From the NCBI RefSeq assembly GCF_001563265.1, contig NZ_CP005084.1:925121-989120 (forward strand): a DNA stretch of 64,000 nt, in the 5' to 3' direction. A program made the translations under genes and the position numbers. Origin of the DNA: Sphingobium sp. TKS. Lineage in GTDB: Bacteria > Pseudomonadota > Alphaproteobacteria > Sphingomonadales > Sphingomonadaceae. This document shows, one piece after another, positions 1 through 7,441 of this stretch. Each line of letters opens with the position of its first letter. The stretch's first letter is position 1. Below the pieces are notes generated by a model that was given only the letters and a program-made list of their open reading frames with translations, did not search any database and was not told the origin of the DNA.

Positions 1-1
1 T

Positions 2-394
2 GAGGTCGACGGCGAAACCCGGCGCTTCCTGTTCGGTGAAACCGGCTGGTGCGGGCCGATCGCACAGCCGGAGAAGCTGCCGCGGCTCTGCTTTCCCATC
101 ACCGGATGGGACGAGAAGCGATATGAGGTCGAAATCCGGCTGCTCAGCACGCTGGAAAGCGGGCAAGAGCGGGCGAACCTGCACGCCATGGCCACGCTGT
201 ACCTGTGCCGGGGCATCGCCCTGCTGGACGCGCAGGACGATCTGGCCGCCCCGTCGCTCACCGAAACCGAGCTTTTCTGCCTCCACCAGCGGCAGGCGGG
301 ATGGTGCGATCTCGATATTGCGGAGGCTCTGGACCGTTCCGTGCAGGCGGTCAAAGTCCATGTTCAGCGCGCCCAGCGCAAGCAGGCCGCCTAA
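2..394 (+). CDS. LuxR-family quorum-sensing regulator, C-terminal part (5' truncated by window)
   Basis: The frame is open from the window edge to a TAA at 392-394, giving 130 residues of the C-terminal part of a transcription factor. The last 50 residues fit a LuxR-type helix-turn-helix: LTETELFCLHQRQAGW followed by DIAEALDRSVQAVKVH matches the family pattern LTxRE..W...G....EIA..L..S..TV..H. The residues before it (around GWDEKRYEVEIRLLS) could be the end of an autoinducer-binding domain, but the N-terminus is outside the window, so this is inferred. It lies 119 bp upstream of a luxI-type gene on the same strand, the usual LuxR-LuxI order, so it probably senses the signal made next door. 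The two normally conserved Gly/Lys positions of the HTH are only partly kept. Family assignment is good; ligand unknown. Confidence 0.75.
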   Translation, partial: EVDGETRRFLFGETGWCGPIAQPEKLPRLCFPITGWDEKRYEVEIRLLSTLESGQERANLHAMATLYLCRGIALLDAQDDLAAPSLTETELFCLHQRQAGWCDLDIAEALDRSVQAVKVHVQRAQRKQAA

Positions 395-464
395 GCCCCC
401 TTTGCCGATTGGATTTTTTGCCGGGCCGATGAATTGCGGCCTGCAACTTTCCGATGACCTCCCC

Positions 465-477
465 AGCATAATATGCT
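465..477. promoter_or_regulatory. 13-bp palindrome upstream of luxI-type gene
   Basis: AGCATA-A-TATGCT is a perfect 6-bp inverted repeat with a 1-bp centre, ending 36 bp before the TTG start at 514. It includes CATAAT, which could serve as a -10 box, so it may be promoter, operator, or both. It is shorter than a typical 18-20 bp lux box and does not match that consensus, so a role in LuxR binding is a guess. Confidence 0.25.
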
Positions 478-513
478 AGAGGCGCAGCCGCTGCATGCGG
501 GAGACGAACGGAT

Positions 514-1305
514 TTGATTCATCTGATTTCGAAGAACAATTCCGCACTTTACCAGGACGAGATCAGAGATTTGCACCAGGCCCGCGCGGAGGTGTTCGTC
601 AACCAGCTTGGCTGGGATCTCAAGGTCAAGGACGGGTTGGAATATGATGAATATGATGATGCGCGCGCGAGCAACATCATAGGGTTTTCGACCGAGAACC
701 GGGTCGTCATGGGGCTGCGTTTCCGCCCCACGGACGACTGTTCCATGCTGCTCGACCATTTTTCGCACGTCCTGCCGGCCGGCATCCGCCCGATCGACGA
801 CGGGCGCACCTGGGAACTGAGCCGGGGATTCTGCATTGAACGGGGCATGCGCCGCCACAATCTGCGACGGAAGGCCGCGTGCATGATCGCGCCGCTGGAA
901 CTGGCCTATGAGGCCGGGATCGACCGCTGCGTCGGCTTCACCGATGTCCGCATGCTCAGCTTTTGTTATGGCGTGGGCTGGAAACTGACCCTGCTCGGAT
1001 CGGCCATGGACTATGGCCAGGGGGAAGCGGTCGCCTATGAGGTGGAAGTATCTCAGGCCGCGCTGAACGAGATGCGGCAGATGTGGGGTCTGCCCAAGCC
1101 GTCGCACATCACGATCGACGACCTCCTTCCAGGGGAGGAGAGCGTGCATGTCGCGGCAGCCCGGCTGGCGCGCGAGAATCCGGAACTGCAAAAGATCGCG
1201 GCCCAGCCGGAGATCGGTTCCGTCACACACCCATCCGCCACGACGCAGGCGGATGGTTATTATGGCAGTTTCGGGACAACCCGATTGTCTGCAGGGGGGC
1301 ATTGA
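514..1305 (+). CDS. LuxI-family acyl-homoserine-lactone synthase
   Basis: Proteins of this family make N-acyl-homoserine lactone from S-adenosylmethionine and an acyl-ACP or acyl-CoA. The 263-residue product keeps the family's invariant residues: R24 and F28 in RAEVF, W34 in LGW, D45/D48 in YDEYDD, R69 in RFRP, and E101/R104 in WELSR. Translation begins at TTG (514) after GGGAGA about ten bases upstream. The protein is about 50-60 residues longer than typical LuxI (about 190-215), the extra being a Gln/Ala/Gly-rich C-terminus from about residue 205. The stop overlaps the start of the next gene (TGATG), which encodes an acyl carrier protein, so substrate is probably delivered by that dedicated carrier. 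The acyl chain cannot be read from sequence. The family call is firm; the lactone product is inferred. Confidence 0.88.
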   Translation: MIHLISKNNSALYQDEIRDLHQARAEVFVNQLGWDLKVKDGLEYDEYDDARASNIIGFSTENRVVMGLRFRPTDDCSMLLDHFSHVLPAGIRPIDDGRTWELSRGFCIERGMRRHNLRRKAACMIAPLELAYEAGIDRCVGFTDVRMLSFCYGVGWKLTLLGSAMDYGQGEAVAYEVEVSQAALNEMRQMWGLPKPSHITIDDLLPGEESVHVAAARLARENPELQKIAAQPEIGSVTHPSATTQADGYYGSFGTTRLSAGGH

Positions 1306-1613
1306 TGAATTTCGACCTTATTCGACAAGCGACAGCAGAGGAGATCGAAGCGTGGATCGTGGCGCGCATCGCTGAAATAGTGAATGTGGCGCCCGATGCC
1401 GTGTCGGCGGACGCGCCGTTCGACAGTTTCGGCATCGATTCCGCCAAGGCGATTTCGCTGATGGTGGAACTGGAAAACTGGCTGAACCTGCCCGACGAAC
1501 TGCCGCTGGAACTGCTGTTCGAAGCGGAGGCGATCCGCGACGCGGCGGCGGGCATCGCCTCGGCGGTCAACGACATGGCGGCGCAACAGGCACAAGGCTC
1601 CGCCGCGCAATGA
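1305..1613 (+). CDS. dedicated acyl carrier protein
   Basis: A 102-residue acidic protein with the ACP fold signature FGIDSAKA, where S46 is the expected phosphopantetheine attachment site. The usual DSL tripeptide is DSA here, a variation common in carriers of secondary metabolism. It extends about 20 Ala/Gln-rich residues past the helical core. It overlaps the luxI-type gene upstream by one base and the methyltransferase gene downstream by four bases (ATGA), so it is translationally coupled on both sides. Its place between a signal synthase, a lipid-type methyltransferase and an acyl-AMP ligase suggests it holds the acyl chain while it is activated, modified and handed to the LuxI enzyme. 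That role is inferred. It would need a phosphopantetheinyl transferase encoded elsewhere. Confidence 0.85.
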   Translation: MNFDLIRQATAEEIEAWIVARIAEIVNVAPDAVSADAPFDSFGIDSAKAISLMVELENWLNLPDELPLELLFEAEAIRDAAAGIASAVNDMAAQQAQGSAAQ

Positions 1614-2476
1614 TCCAGGACGAACAGATCGAATATGGCGGCTCGGCCGCCGCCATCCGCCACCATTATGATGTCGGCAACGACTTTTATTCGGCCTGGC
1701 TGGACCCCACCATGACCTATTCCAGCGCGATGTGGGACGGATTGCCCAAGGACGCGCCGCTGGAAGAGGCGCAGCAGCGCAAGCTCGCCTATCATGCGGA
1801 GTCGGTCGGCGCGGCGGGCGGCATGCGGATATTGGACGTGGGCTGCGGCTGGGGCGGCATGATGCGCAATCTGCGGCGCAACTATGGCGTTGCCGAATGC
1901 GTCGGACTGACGCTCAGCGAGGAGCAGCTCGCCTATATAGAAGGGCTGGGCGATCCGGGCATCGGCGCGGTCCTGTCCAACTGGCATGACTATCGCCCCG
2001 ACAAGCCGTTCGACGCGATCATTTCCGTCGGCGCGTTCGAACATTTCGCCCATCCGCAGCAAAGCGTGGACGAGCGCCGTGGGGTGTACCGCGAGTTCTT
2101 CCAGGCCTGCCGCGACTGGACGGCGGGCAAGGGACGGCTCTCGCTCCAGACCATCGCCTATGGCAAGATGTCGCCGGAGGACGCCAATCCCTTCATCTCG
2201 AACGAGATTTTCCCGGCGGCGGAGCTGCCCACGCTGGAGGACATCGTTGTCGCGTCCAAGGGGCTGTTCCGCATCGAAAGGCTGCGCGACGATGGGCTGG
2301 ACTATGCGCGCACCTGCGAAATGTGGAGCAACAAGCTGCGCGGCGCGGTGAGAAGCGGCGTGGTCGATCCGGACATCCATCCGGTCGAGAAATATTCCCG
2401 CTATCTGCGCATGTCGGCAGCCGGTTTCCGCATGCGCAAGATCGGATTGCTTCGGATAGCCTTCGCGGCGGAATAA
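1610..2476 (+). CDS. cyclopropane-fatty-acid/mycolic-acid-type SAM methyltransferase
   Basis: A 288-residue protein, the size of mycobacterial CmaA/MmaA enzymes and shorter than E. coli Cfa. It has the family hallmark YDVGNDFYSAWLD (residues 20-32) then TYSSAMW, the SAM-binding motif LDVGCGWGG (75-83), and VGAFEHF, matching the conserved VxxxEHV region that binds bicarbonate in Cfa. Members add a methylene or methyl group from S-adenosylmethionine to a double bond of an acyl chain, giving cyclopropane, methyl-branched or oxygenated products. Mycobacterial relatives act on carrier-bound chains. Here the gene overlaps an ACP gene by four bases and precedes an acyl-AMP ligase, so the likely substrate is the acyl group on that ACP rather than membrane phospholipid. 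The substrate is an inference; the family is clear. Confidence 0.85.
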   Translation: MIQDEQIEYGGSAAAIRHHYDVGNDFYSAWLDPTMTYSSAMWDGLPKDAPLEEAQQRKLAYHAESVGAAGGMRILDVGCGWGGMMRNLRRNYGVAECVGLTLSEEQLAYIEGLGDPGIGAVLSNWHDYRPDKPFDAIISVGAFEHFAHPQQSVDERRGVYREFFQACRDWTAGKGRLSLQTIAYGKMSPEDANPFISNEIFPAAELPTLEDIVVASKGLFRIERLRDDGLDYARTCEMWSNKLRGAVRSGVVDPDIHPVEKYSRYLRMSAAGFRMRKIGLLRIAFAAE

Positions 2477-2501
2477 CAAGATCATCGGGTTCGCAAAAAA
2501 G

Positions 2502-4262
2502 ATGCAGATAGACTTTAGTCGATCGATAATCGACATCGTCCTTGGCCATGAAAATACCGTTCCGGATCGGCCCGCGCTGATATTCGATCTGGGCGAAGGG
2601 CCGCAAGACAGCCTGACCTATGCGCAAACTGCGGCTCGGGTCAGGCAGCTTGCCAGCGCCCTGTCGGCGCGGGGATTGGCCGGTCGCAGGATCGCCCTGC
2701 TCTTCTCGGCGGGCACCGATTTCGCGCTTGCGCTGCTCGCCTGCCTTGCGGTGGGCAGCGTCGCCATTCCGGTCGCGCCGGTCGGGCGGCGGCGGGCAAG
2801 GTTGCAGAATATCCTGAGCATGCTGGGCGACATCCGGCCCGATTGCATCATGCTGGACGACAGCATGGCAGGCCAATTCGGGCAGGAACTGTCCGCCGCG
2901 CTTCCCGGCACCATGCGTTATCTGGAATTTTCCGCCCTAGGGCAGGGGACGCATCCCTTCACGCCCCTCACGCTGAAGCCGGATCAGCTTGCCGTGCTCC
3001 AGTTCACCTCCGGCACCACGTCGAACCCCAAGGGGGTGATGATCACCCATGGCAACATCATCGCCAATGAGACGATGATCCAGGCCGCCTTCGGCCACAG
3101 CCAAGATTCCCATTTCGTCGGCTGGGTACCGCATTATCACGACCAGGGGCTGTTCGGTAATATATTGCAGCCGCTGTTCCTGGGCTCGACCTGCGTGATC
3201 ACCTCGCCAGCCGCGTTCATCAACAAGCCGATGTCGTGGCTGCACCTGATTTCCCGCTATCGCGCCCATACCAGCGGCGGCCCGAATTTCGGCTATGACC
3301 TGTGCGTCGACTATGCCACGCGCCGGGGTATCCCGGAACTGGACCTGTCGAGCTGGCGGGTCGCCTTCAACGGCGCGGAGCGGGTCCGGCCCAGCACGCT
3401 CGACCGTTTTGCCGAATGCTTTGCCGATGCCGGTTTCGACAAGCGCGCCTTCCTGCCCTGCTATGGGCTCGCGGAATCGACGCTGGTGACGATCGCGGTG
3501 CCGCCGCAAAGCGAGCCGGTCGTCAGAACCTATGACAGCCGCGCCTTGGCCGCCGGGCGGGCGGAGGAAAGCGCCGAGGGACTCGACCTCGCTTGCTGCG
3601 GCCCAGCCATGGCAGGGGCGGAGGCACGTATCGTCGATCCCAAGACGGGCGAACCGCTGCCCGATGGCTCAGTGGGCGAAATCTGGCTGCGGGGTCCGCA
3701 TATCGCGGTGGGCTATATCGATAATGAAGCGGCGACGGAGGCGACCTTCGGCGGGCGGCTGGATGAAGGCGGGCCGTTCCTCCGAACGGGCGACCTGGGC
3801 TTTTCCACGCCCGAGGGTTTTTTCATCGTCAGCCGTCTCAAGGACACGATCATCGTACGCGGCCGCAACTATGCGCCCAGCGATGTCGAACATATCTGGT
3901 CGGAACTGTCCGGAACGGTCGGCCAGGCCAGCGCCGCCGCCGTCGAGATCGAGATCGGTGACGTGCAGCACATCGTCCTGATCGCGGAGATGAAGCGGGA
4001 CGAGGCCCGGTCCCTGTCCGACGAGATGTTGCAGGAAACCGCCGGCAAATTGCGCGCCATCGCCATGGAGCGGCTGGAACTGAGCATCACCGATCTGGTG
4101 ATGGTGCCCGCCAGCGCGATTCCCCGCACGACGAGCGGCAAGGTGCAGCGGAAACAGGCAGGCAGGATGCTGATGGACGGGGATCTCGCCATCATCGGCA
4201 TGACAGGACCACTGGCGCAGGCCTTTCAGCCGTCCCGGCAAAAGGCTTCGGCCGCGGGCTGA
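2502..4262 (+). CDS. fatty acyl-AMP ligase (FAAL-like, ANL superfamily)
   Basis: A 586-residue adenylate-forming enzyme. The ATP-binding loop is FTSGTTSNPKG (168-178), followed by YGLAEST (A5), LRTGDLGF (A7) and the C-terminal PRTTSGK, where K547 is the expected catalytic lysine. Overall length, the RGRNYAPSDVEHIW segment and the ACP neighbour favour a fatty acyl-AMP ligase, which activates a free fatty acid with ATP and passes it to an ACP, over an acyl-CoA ligase. The FAAL-specific insertion was not verified by alignment. The gene starts 25 bp after the methyltransferase stop and appears to be the last of the luxI operon. Proposed role: load a free long-chain acid onto the ACP encoded at 1305-1613. 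An alternative is lipid or polyketide tailoring unrelated to signalling. Confidence 0.82.
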   Translation: MQIDFSRSIIDIVLGHENTVPDRPALIFDLGEGPQDSLTYAQTAARVRQLASALSARGLAGRRIALLFSAGTDFALALLACLAVGSVAIPVAPVGRRRARLQNILSMLGDIRPDCIMLDDSMAGQFGQELSAALPGTMRYLEFSALGQGTHPFTPLTLKPDQLAVLQFTSGTTSNPKGVMITHGNIIANETMIQAAFGHSQDSHFVGWVPHYHDQGLFGNILQPLFLGSTCVITSPAAFINKPMSWLHLISRYRAHTSGGPNFGYDLCVDYATRRGIPELDLSSWRVAFNGAERVRPSTLDRFAECFADAGFDKRAFLPCYGLAESTLVTIAVPPQSEPVVRTYDSRALAAGRAEESAEGLDLACCGPAMAGAEARIVDPKTGEPLPDGSVGEIWLRGPHIAVGYIDNEAATEATFGGRLDEGGPFLRTGDLGFSTPEGFFIVSRLKDTIIVRGRNYAPSDVEHIWSELSGTVGQASAAAVEIEIGDVQHIVLIAEMKRDEARSLSDEMLQETAGKLRAIAMERLELSITDLVMVPASAIPRTTSGKVQRKQAGRMLMDGDLAIIGMTGPLAQAFQPSRQKASAAG

Positions 4263-4388
4263 GATCGGCCGAACGAAAAACCATTTGGGGATGCCGGACT
4301 CGTTTCTTGATGCCCGGCCTTCAGAAGCGTAAACTTGCGTTCGACTTTGGAGGCCCGACCAACTGCATCAGGTGGAGAGGATGGCCCG

Positions 4389-5006
4389 ATGATTCACGCG
4401 TCATTGCCGATGCGCCGGACCAGGAGATGGGCGGCCCTGGCCTCCCTGCTGCTGGCGGCGACCGCTGGTCCGGCCCTCGCCCAGTCGATGATCCTTCCCG
4501 AAGGCATGACCATCCAGTTGGAGACGCGTCAGGAGCTTTCCTCCAAATCAGCGCGCGTTGGCGACCCGGTCGAGCTGGCGGTCGCCAAGCCGGTCACGAT
4601 CGGGGGCGTGACGCTGATCCCTGCGGGCAGCCCGGCGGTCGGAGAGGTCAGCCGGGCCAGGGACAATGGCCTGTTGGGCCGGTCCGGCAAGCTGGACATC
4701 AAGGTCAGCACGGTCAAGGCGGGCGGAATCGACGTGCCGGTGCGTGGTGAACGCAATGCAAAGGGCAAATCCGGCACGCTAGGCGCGGTGGGCGCGGGCA
4801 TCCTCTTCCTGCCGCTGGCGGTGATCATCCGGGGCAAGGACGTCAAATTACCCTCCGGCACGCTGTTCGAGGTCTATGTCGACAGGGAGGTTAACATCGG
4901 ATCGAACGCCGCCCCTGCCGCGCCCGGTGTAACGGCCCCTTATGAAGGCCGGGAGGCGCCCACCAGCATCAAGACCATCGATCCCAATCAGGCATTGGGT
5001 TCCTGA
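4389..5006 (+). CDS. hypothetical exported protein
   Basis: A 205-residue protein with an N-terminal signal peptide: Arg-rich start, then AALASLLLAATAGPALAQS with cleavage expected after ALA. I chose the ATG at 4389 because GGAGAGG lies about eight bases upstream; a longer reading from 4335 has no ribosome site and 4410 is also possible. The mature part has short beta-rich blocks such as EGMTIQLETRQELSSKSA, a VGDPVELAV segment and a Gly/Ala hydrophobic stretch (GAVGAGILFLPLAVII), so it may be a periplasmic or outer-membrane-associated protein. No catalytic motif was recognised. It is 126 bp from the acyl-AMP ligase and may be independent of that operon. Its 3' end overlaps the convergent LysR gene by 19 bp. 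Confidence 0.6.
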   Translation: MIHASLPMRRTRRWAALASLLLAATAGPALAQSMILPEGMTIQLETRQELSSKSARVGDPVELAVAKPVTIGGVTLIPAGSPAVGEVSRARDNGLLGRSGKLDIKVSTVKAGGIDVPVRGERNAKGKSGTLGAVGAGILFLPLAVIIRGKDVKLPSGTLFEVYVDREVNIGSNAAPAAPGVTAPYEGREAPTSIKTIDPNQALGS

Positions 5007-5908
5007 TCGCCATCGCCCTCTGGTCCCAGACGAAGCGCGCTGGCGCGATCGAATATCGCATGAGTCACCGGATCATTGTCGGAAATGCGCTTCGCGACAT
5101 GGAAGTCGATGGGCGCCAGCGCCGGCATCCCCTCCAGCTCGACCAGAGCGCCGCTCATCAGGTCGTCGCGGGCCATGGGCTCGGGGAAAATGCCGATCCC
5201 GCCCCCGTCCTTGGCGATGTCGATCATCATCCGCGCATTGTTGCATAGGTTGAGCGATTTATGCGCGATCCGCGACGCGGCGATCGCATCGCGCATGCGC
5301 CCGTAAATGGGTGAATGGCTGGCCAGCGACCATATCGGGATCGTGCGATCCCCCGCATCGCCGTGAAATGACGCAGCGACGGCAGGACTGGCGAGCCAGG
5401 CCAGGCGAACCGCCCCGATCGGATGGGACTGGAGCGACGGATGCGCCACAGGCCCGGCCGCGAACGCAATGTCGGTGCGCCCGGTCAGCAATTGCTGGAT
5501 CAGGTTGGCGGTAAGGTCGATTTCCAGTTCCAGGCTGACATGCGGCATATCCGCCTTCAATTGGGACACGAAGGGAGGAAGGCAGCTTGCGGCGGCGATC
5601 TCCCCTGCCCCGATTCGGATCACGCCGGTCGCTTCCTCCAACCCTCCACAGCGCAGGAGCATGCTCTGCAGATCGCTCCAGAGCGGTCCGCAATCCCGCA
5701 CCAACTGGCGTCCGGCCGGGGTGAAAGACATGGTCCGGCCTTCGCGCCGAAACAGGCGGACGCCCAGATGGCCCTCCAATTCCCGCACGCGCGCCGAAAT
5801 GGTGGGCTGCGTCGTGTTCAGCCGTTCGGCGGCGGCGGCGAACGTACCGAGCCGGTCGATCCAGAGCAGGGTTTCGAGATGGAAGAGGCCGATGCGATTG
5901 ATAGACAT
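4988..5908 (-). CDS. LysR-family transcriptional regulator
   Basis: A 306-residue regulator. The N-terminal winged helix is typical: ETLLWIDRLGTFAAAAERLNTTQPTISARV, with the recognition helix at TQPTISARV, followed by a co-inducer-binding domain of about 200 residues. It is transcribed away from the CoA-transferase pair that starts 84 bp further on, the standard LysR arrangement, so it probably controls those genes in response to a metabolite of the pathway. A perfect palindrome in the shared intergenic region (5934-5948) is a candidate operator. The last 19 bp overlap the convergent gene at 4389-5006. Family assignment is firm; inducer unknown. Confidence 0.88.
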   Translation of the reverse strand: MSINRIGLFHLETLLWIDRLGTFAAAAERLNTTQPTISARVRELEGHLGVRLFRREGRTMSFTPAGRQLVRDCGPLWSDLQSMLLRCGGLEEATGVIRIGAGEIAAASCLPPFVSQLKADMPHVSLELEIDLTANLIQQLLTGRTDIAFAAGPVAHPSLQSHPIGAVRLAWLASPAVAASFHGDAGDRTIPIWSLASHSPIYGRMRDAIAASRIAHKSLNLCNNARMMIDIAKDGGGIGIFPEPMARDDLMSGALVELEGMPALAPIDFHVAKRISDNDPVTHAIFDRASALRLGPEGDGDQEPNA

Positions 5909-5933
5909 TATTTTTGGTTAGAGCAAAAAACAA

Positions 5934-5948
5934 ATCATTAGAAATGAT
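5934..5948. promoter_or_regulatory. palindromic candidate LysR operator
   Basis: ATCATT-AGA-AATGAT is a perfect 6-bp inverted repeat with a 3-bp centre in the A/T-rich gap between the LysR gene and the CoA-transferase genes. LysR proteins usually bind imperfect T-N11-A dyads; this 15-bp dyad with A/T ends is compatible. Binding is inferred from position and symmetry. Confidence 0.45.
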
Positions 5949-5992
5949 AAATCCTTCCCGCCAGAATGGCCATTCGAAGGAGATGCATGCTT

Positions 5993-6703
5993 ATGGTCAA
6001 AAAGCTTTATTCGGATGCTGCGAGCGCGTTGGAGGGTCTGCTCTTCGACGGGATGCAGCTATGCGCGGGGGGTTTCGGCCTGTGCGGCATCCCTGAGCGG
6101 CTGATCGACGCGATCCGGGATTCGGGCGTCAAGGATCTGACCATCGCCTCCAACAATGCCGGGATCGACGGCGAAGGGCTAGGCAAGCTGCTGCGTACGC
6201 GGCAGGTCAAGAAGATGATCTCCTCCTATGTCGGTGAAAATAAGGAGTTCGAGCGGCAATATCTGGCAGGCGAGCTGGAGGTGGAATTCTGCCCCCAGGG
6301 AACGCTGGCCGAGCGTTGCCGGGCCGGCGGCGCGGGCATTCCGGGCTTCTACACCAAGACGGGCGTGGGAACCGCCGTGGCCGAGGGCAAGGAGGTCAAG
6401 AGCTTCGACGGGCAGGACTATATCCTTGAGCGCGGCATCTTCGCGGATGTGGCGATCATCAAGGGCTGGAAGGCCGATGAGAGCGGCAATCTGATCTTCC
6501 GCAAGACGGCGCGCAACTTCAACCAGCCCATGGCGACGGCGGCGAAGATCTGCGTGGCTGAGGTCGAGGAAGTGGTGCCGACGGGCAGCCTCGATCCCGA
6601 TGCCATCCATCTGCCGGGCATTTATGTGAAGCGCATGATCGTCGGCGCGCCCTATGACAAGAAGATCGAATTCCGTACCGTTCGCCAGAGGGAGGCTGTC
6701 TGA
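5993..6703 (+). CDS. scoA: 3-oxoacid CoA-transferase subunit A
   Basis: A 236-residue alpha subunit of a class I CoA-transferase. It has the [16 protein letters not shown] glycine-rich CoA-binding motif near the N-terminus, TIASNNAG, and the conserved [20 protein letters not shown] region. The enzyme moves CoA between succinyl-CoA and acetoacetate or a related 3-oxoacid. I placed the start at ATG 5993 because AAGGAG sits ten bases upstream; ATG 5987 would be too close to that site. The stop overlaps the start of the beta subunit gene by one base (TGATG), so the two are coupled. The divergent LysR gene probably regulates them. Oxoadipate CoA-transferase (PcaIJ) is a close alternative; no other oxoadipate-pathway genes are in the window. 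Confidence 0.85.
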   Translation: MVKKLYSDAASALEGLLFDGMQLCAGGFGLCGIPERLIDAIRDSGVKDLTIASNNAGIDGEGLGKLLRTRQVKKMISSYVGENKEFERQYLAGELEVEFCPQGTLAERCRAGGAGIPGFYTKTGVGTAVAEGKEVKSFDGQDYILERGIFADVAIIKGWKADESGNLIFRKTARNFNQPMATAAKICVAEVEEVVPTGSLDPDAIHLPGIYVKRMIVGAPYDKKIEFRTVRQREAV

Positions 6704-7356
6704 TGCCCTGGACGAGAGATGAAATGGCCGCCCGCGCGGCGAAGGAACTGCAGGACGGTTTCTATGTGAACTTGGGGATAGGCATTCCGACGCTGGTGGC
6801 GAACCATATCCCGGCGGGCGTGGAAGTGACGCTCCAGTCGGAGAATGGGATGCTGGGCATCGGTCCCTTCCCCTATGAGGGCGAGGAGGATGCCGACCTC
6901 ATCAACGCGGGCAAGCAGACGATCAGCGAACTGCCACAGTCGGTCTATTTCTCCAGCGCCGACAGTTTTGCCATGATCCGGGGCGGGCATATCGACCTGA
7001 CCGTGCTGGGCGCGATGGAGGTGTCGGAAAATGGCGACATCGCCAACTGGATGATCCCCGGCAAGATGATCAAGGGCATGGGCGGCGCCATGGACCTGGT
7101 CGCGGGCGTCAAGAAGATCATCGTGGTGATGGAGCACACGTCCAAGGACGGCAGCCCCAAGTTCATCCCGGCCTGCACCCTGCCGCTGACCGGCAGGAAT
7201 GTGGTCGACATGATCGTCACCGACCTTTGCGTCTTCCAGCGGCCCGACCATGACAGCCCGTTCCGCCTCGTCGAACTCGCTCCGGGCGTGACGGCGGAGG
7301 AAGTCGCCGCCAAGACCAGCGCGCATTATACGGTCGACGCTGTTCAACCCGCTTGA
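6703..7356 (+). CDS. scoB: 3-oxoacid CoA-transferase subunit B
   Basis: A 217-residue beta subunit. The [12 protein letters not shown] motif carries the catalytic glutamate that forms the glutamyl-CoA intermediate in this family; [14 protein letters not shown] and [20 protein letters not shown] are also typical. It forms a heterotetramer with the alpha subunit encoded immediately upstream, with a one-base stop/start overlap. A strong hairpin ten bases after the stop probably ends the transcript. The overall pattern fits succinyl-CoA:3-ketoacid transferase used in ketone-body or aromatic-acid breakdown. Confidence 0.87.
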   Translation: MPWTRDEMAARAAKELQDGFYVNLGIGIPTLVANHIPAGVEVTLQSENGMLGIGPFPYEGEEDADLINAGKQTISELPQSVYFSSADSFAMIRGGHIDLTVLGAMEVSENGDIANWMIPGKMIKGMGGAMDLVAGVKKIIVVMEHTSKDGSPKFIPACTLPLTGRNVVDMIVTDLCVFQRPDHDSPFRLVELAPGVTAEEVAAKTSAHYTVDAVQPA

Positions 7357-7366
7357 AAAATAAGGG

Positions 7367-7406
7367 ATAACCCGTCATGCCGGCCTCGTTCGGCATGACG
7401 GGTTAT
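7367..7406. terminator. bidirectional hairpin terminator
   Basis: A perfect 16-bp stem (arms 7367-7382 and 7391-7406, containing CCCGTCATGCCG) with an 8-base loop lies between the stop of the CoA-transferase beta subunit and the stop of the convergent histidine kinase gene. The tail lacks a clear U run, but stem strength and position between convergent genes support a two-way terminator. Confidence 0.65.
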
Positions 7407-7441
7407 TCCGGCCTGATCCTCCGACTTGAAAATGCCCCCGG

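Noticed and set aside
36..479. 147-codon frame overlapping the LuxR fragment
   Set aside because: It is out of frame with the clear LuxR-type helix-turn-helix and encodes an Arg/Ser/Pro-rich string.
395..513. Search for a lux box before the luxI-type gene
   Set aside because: No 18-20 bp dyad like the known consensus was seen; only the shorter 13-bp palindrome at 465-477 was kept as a weak feature.
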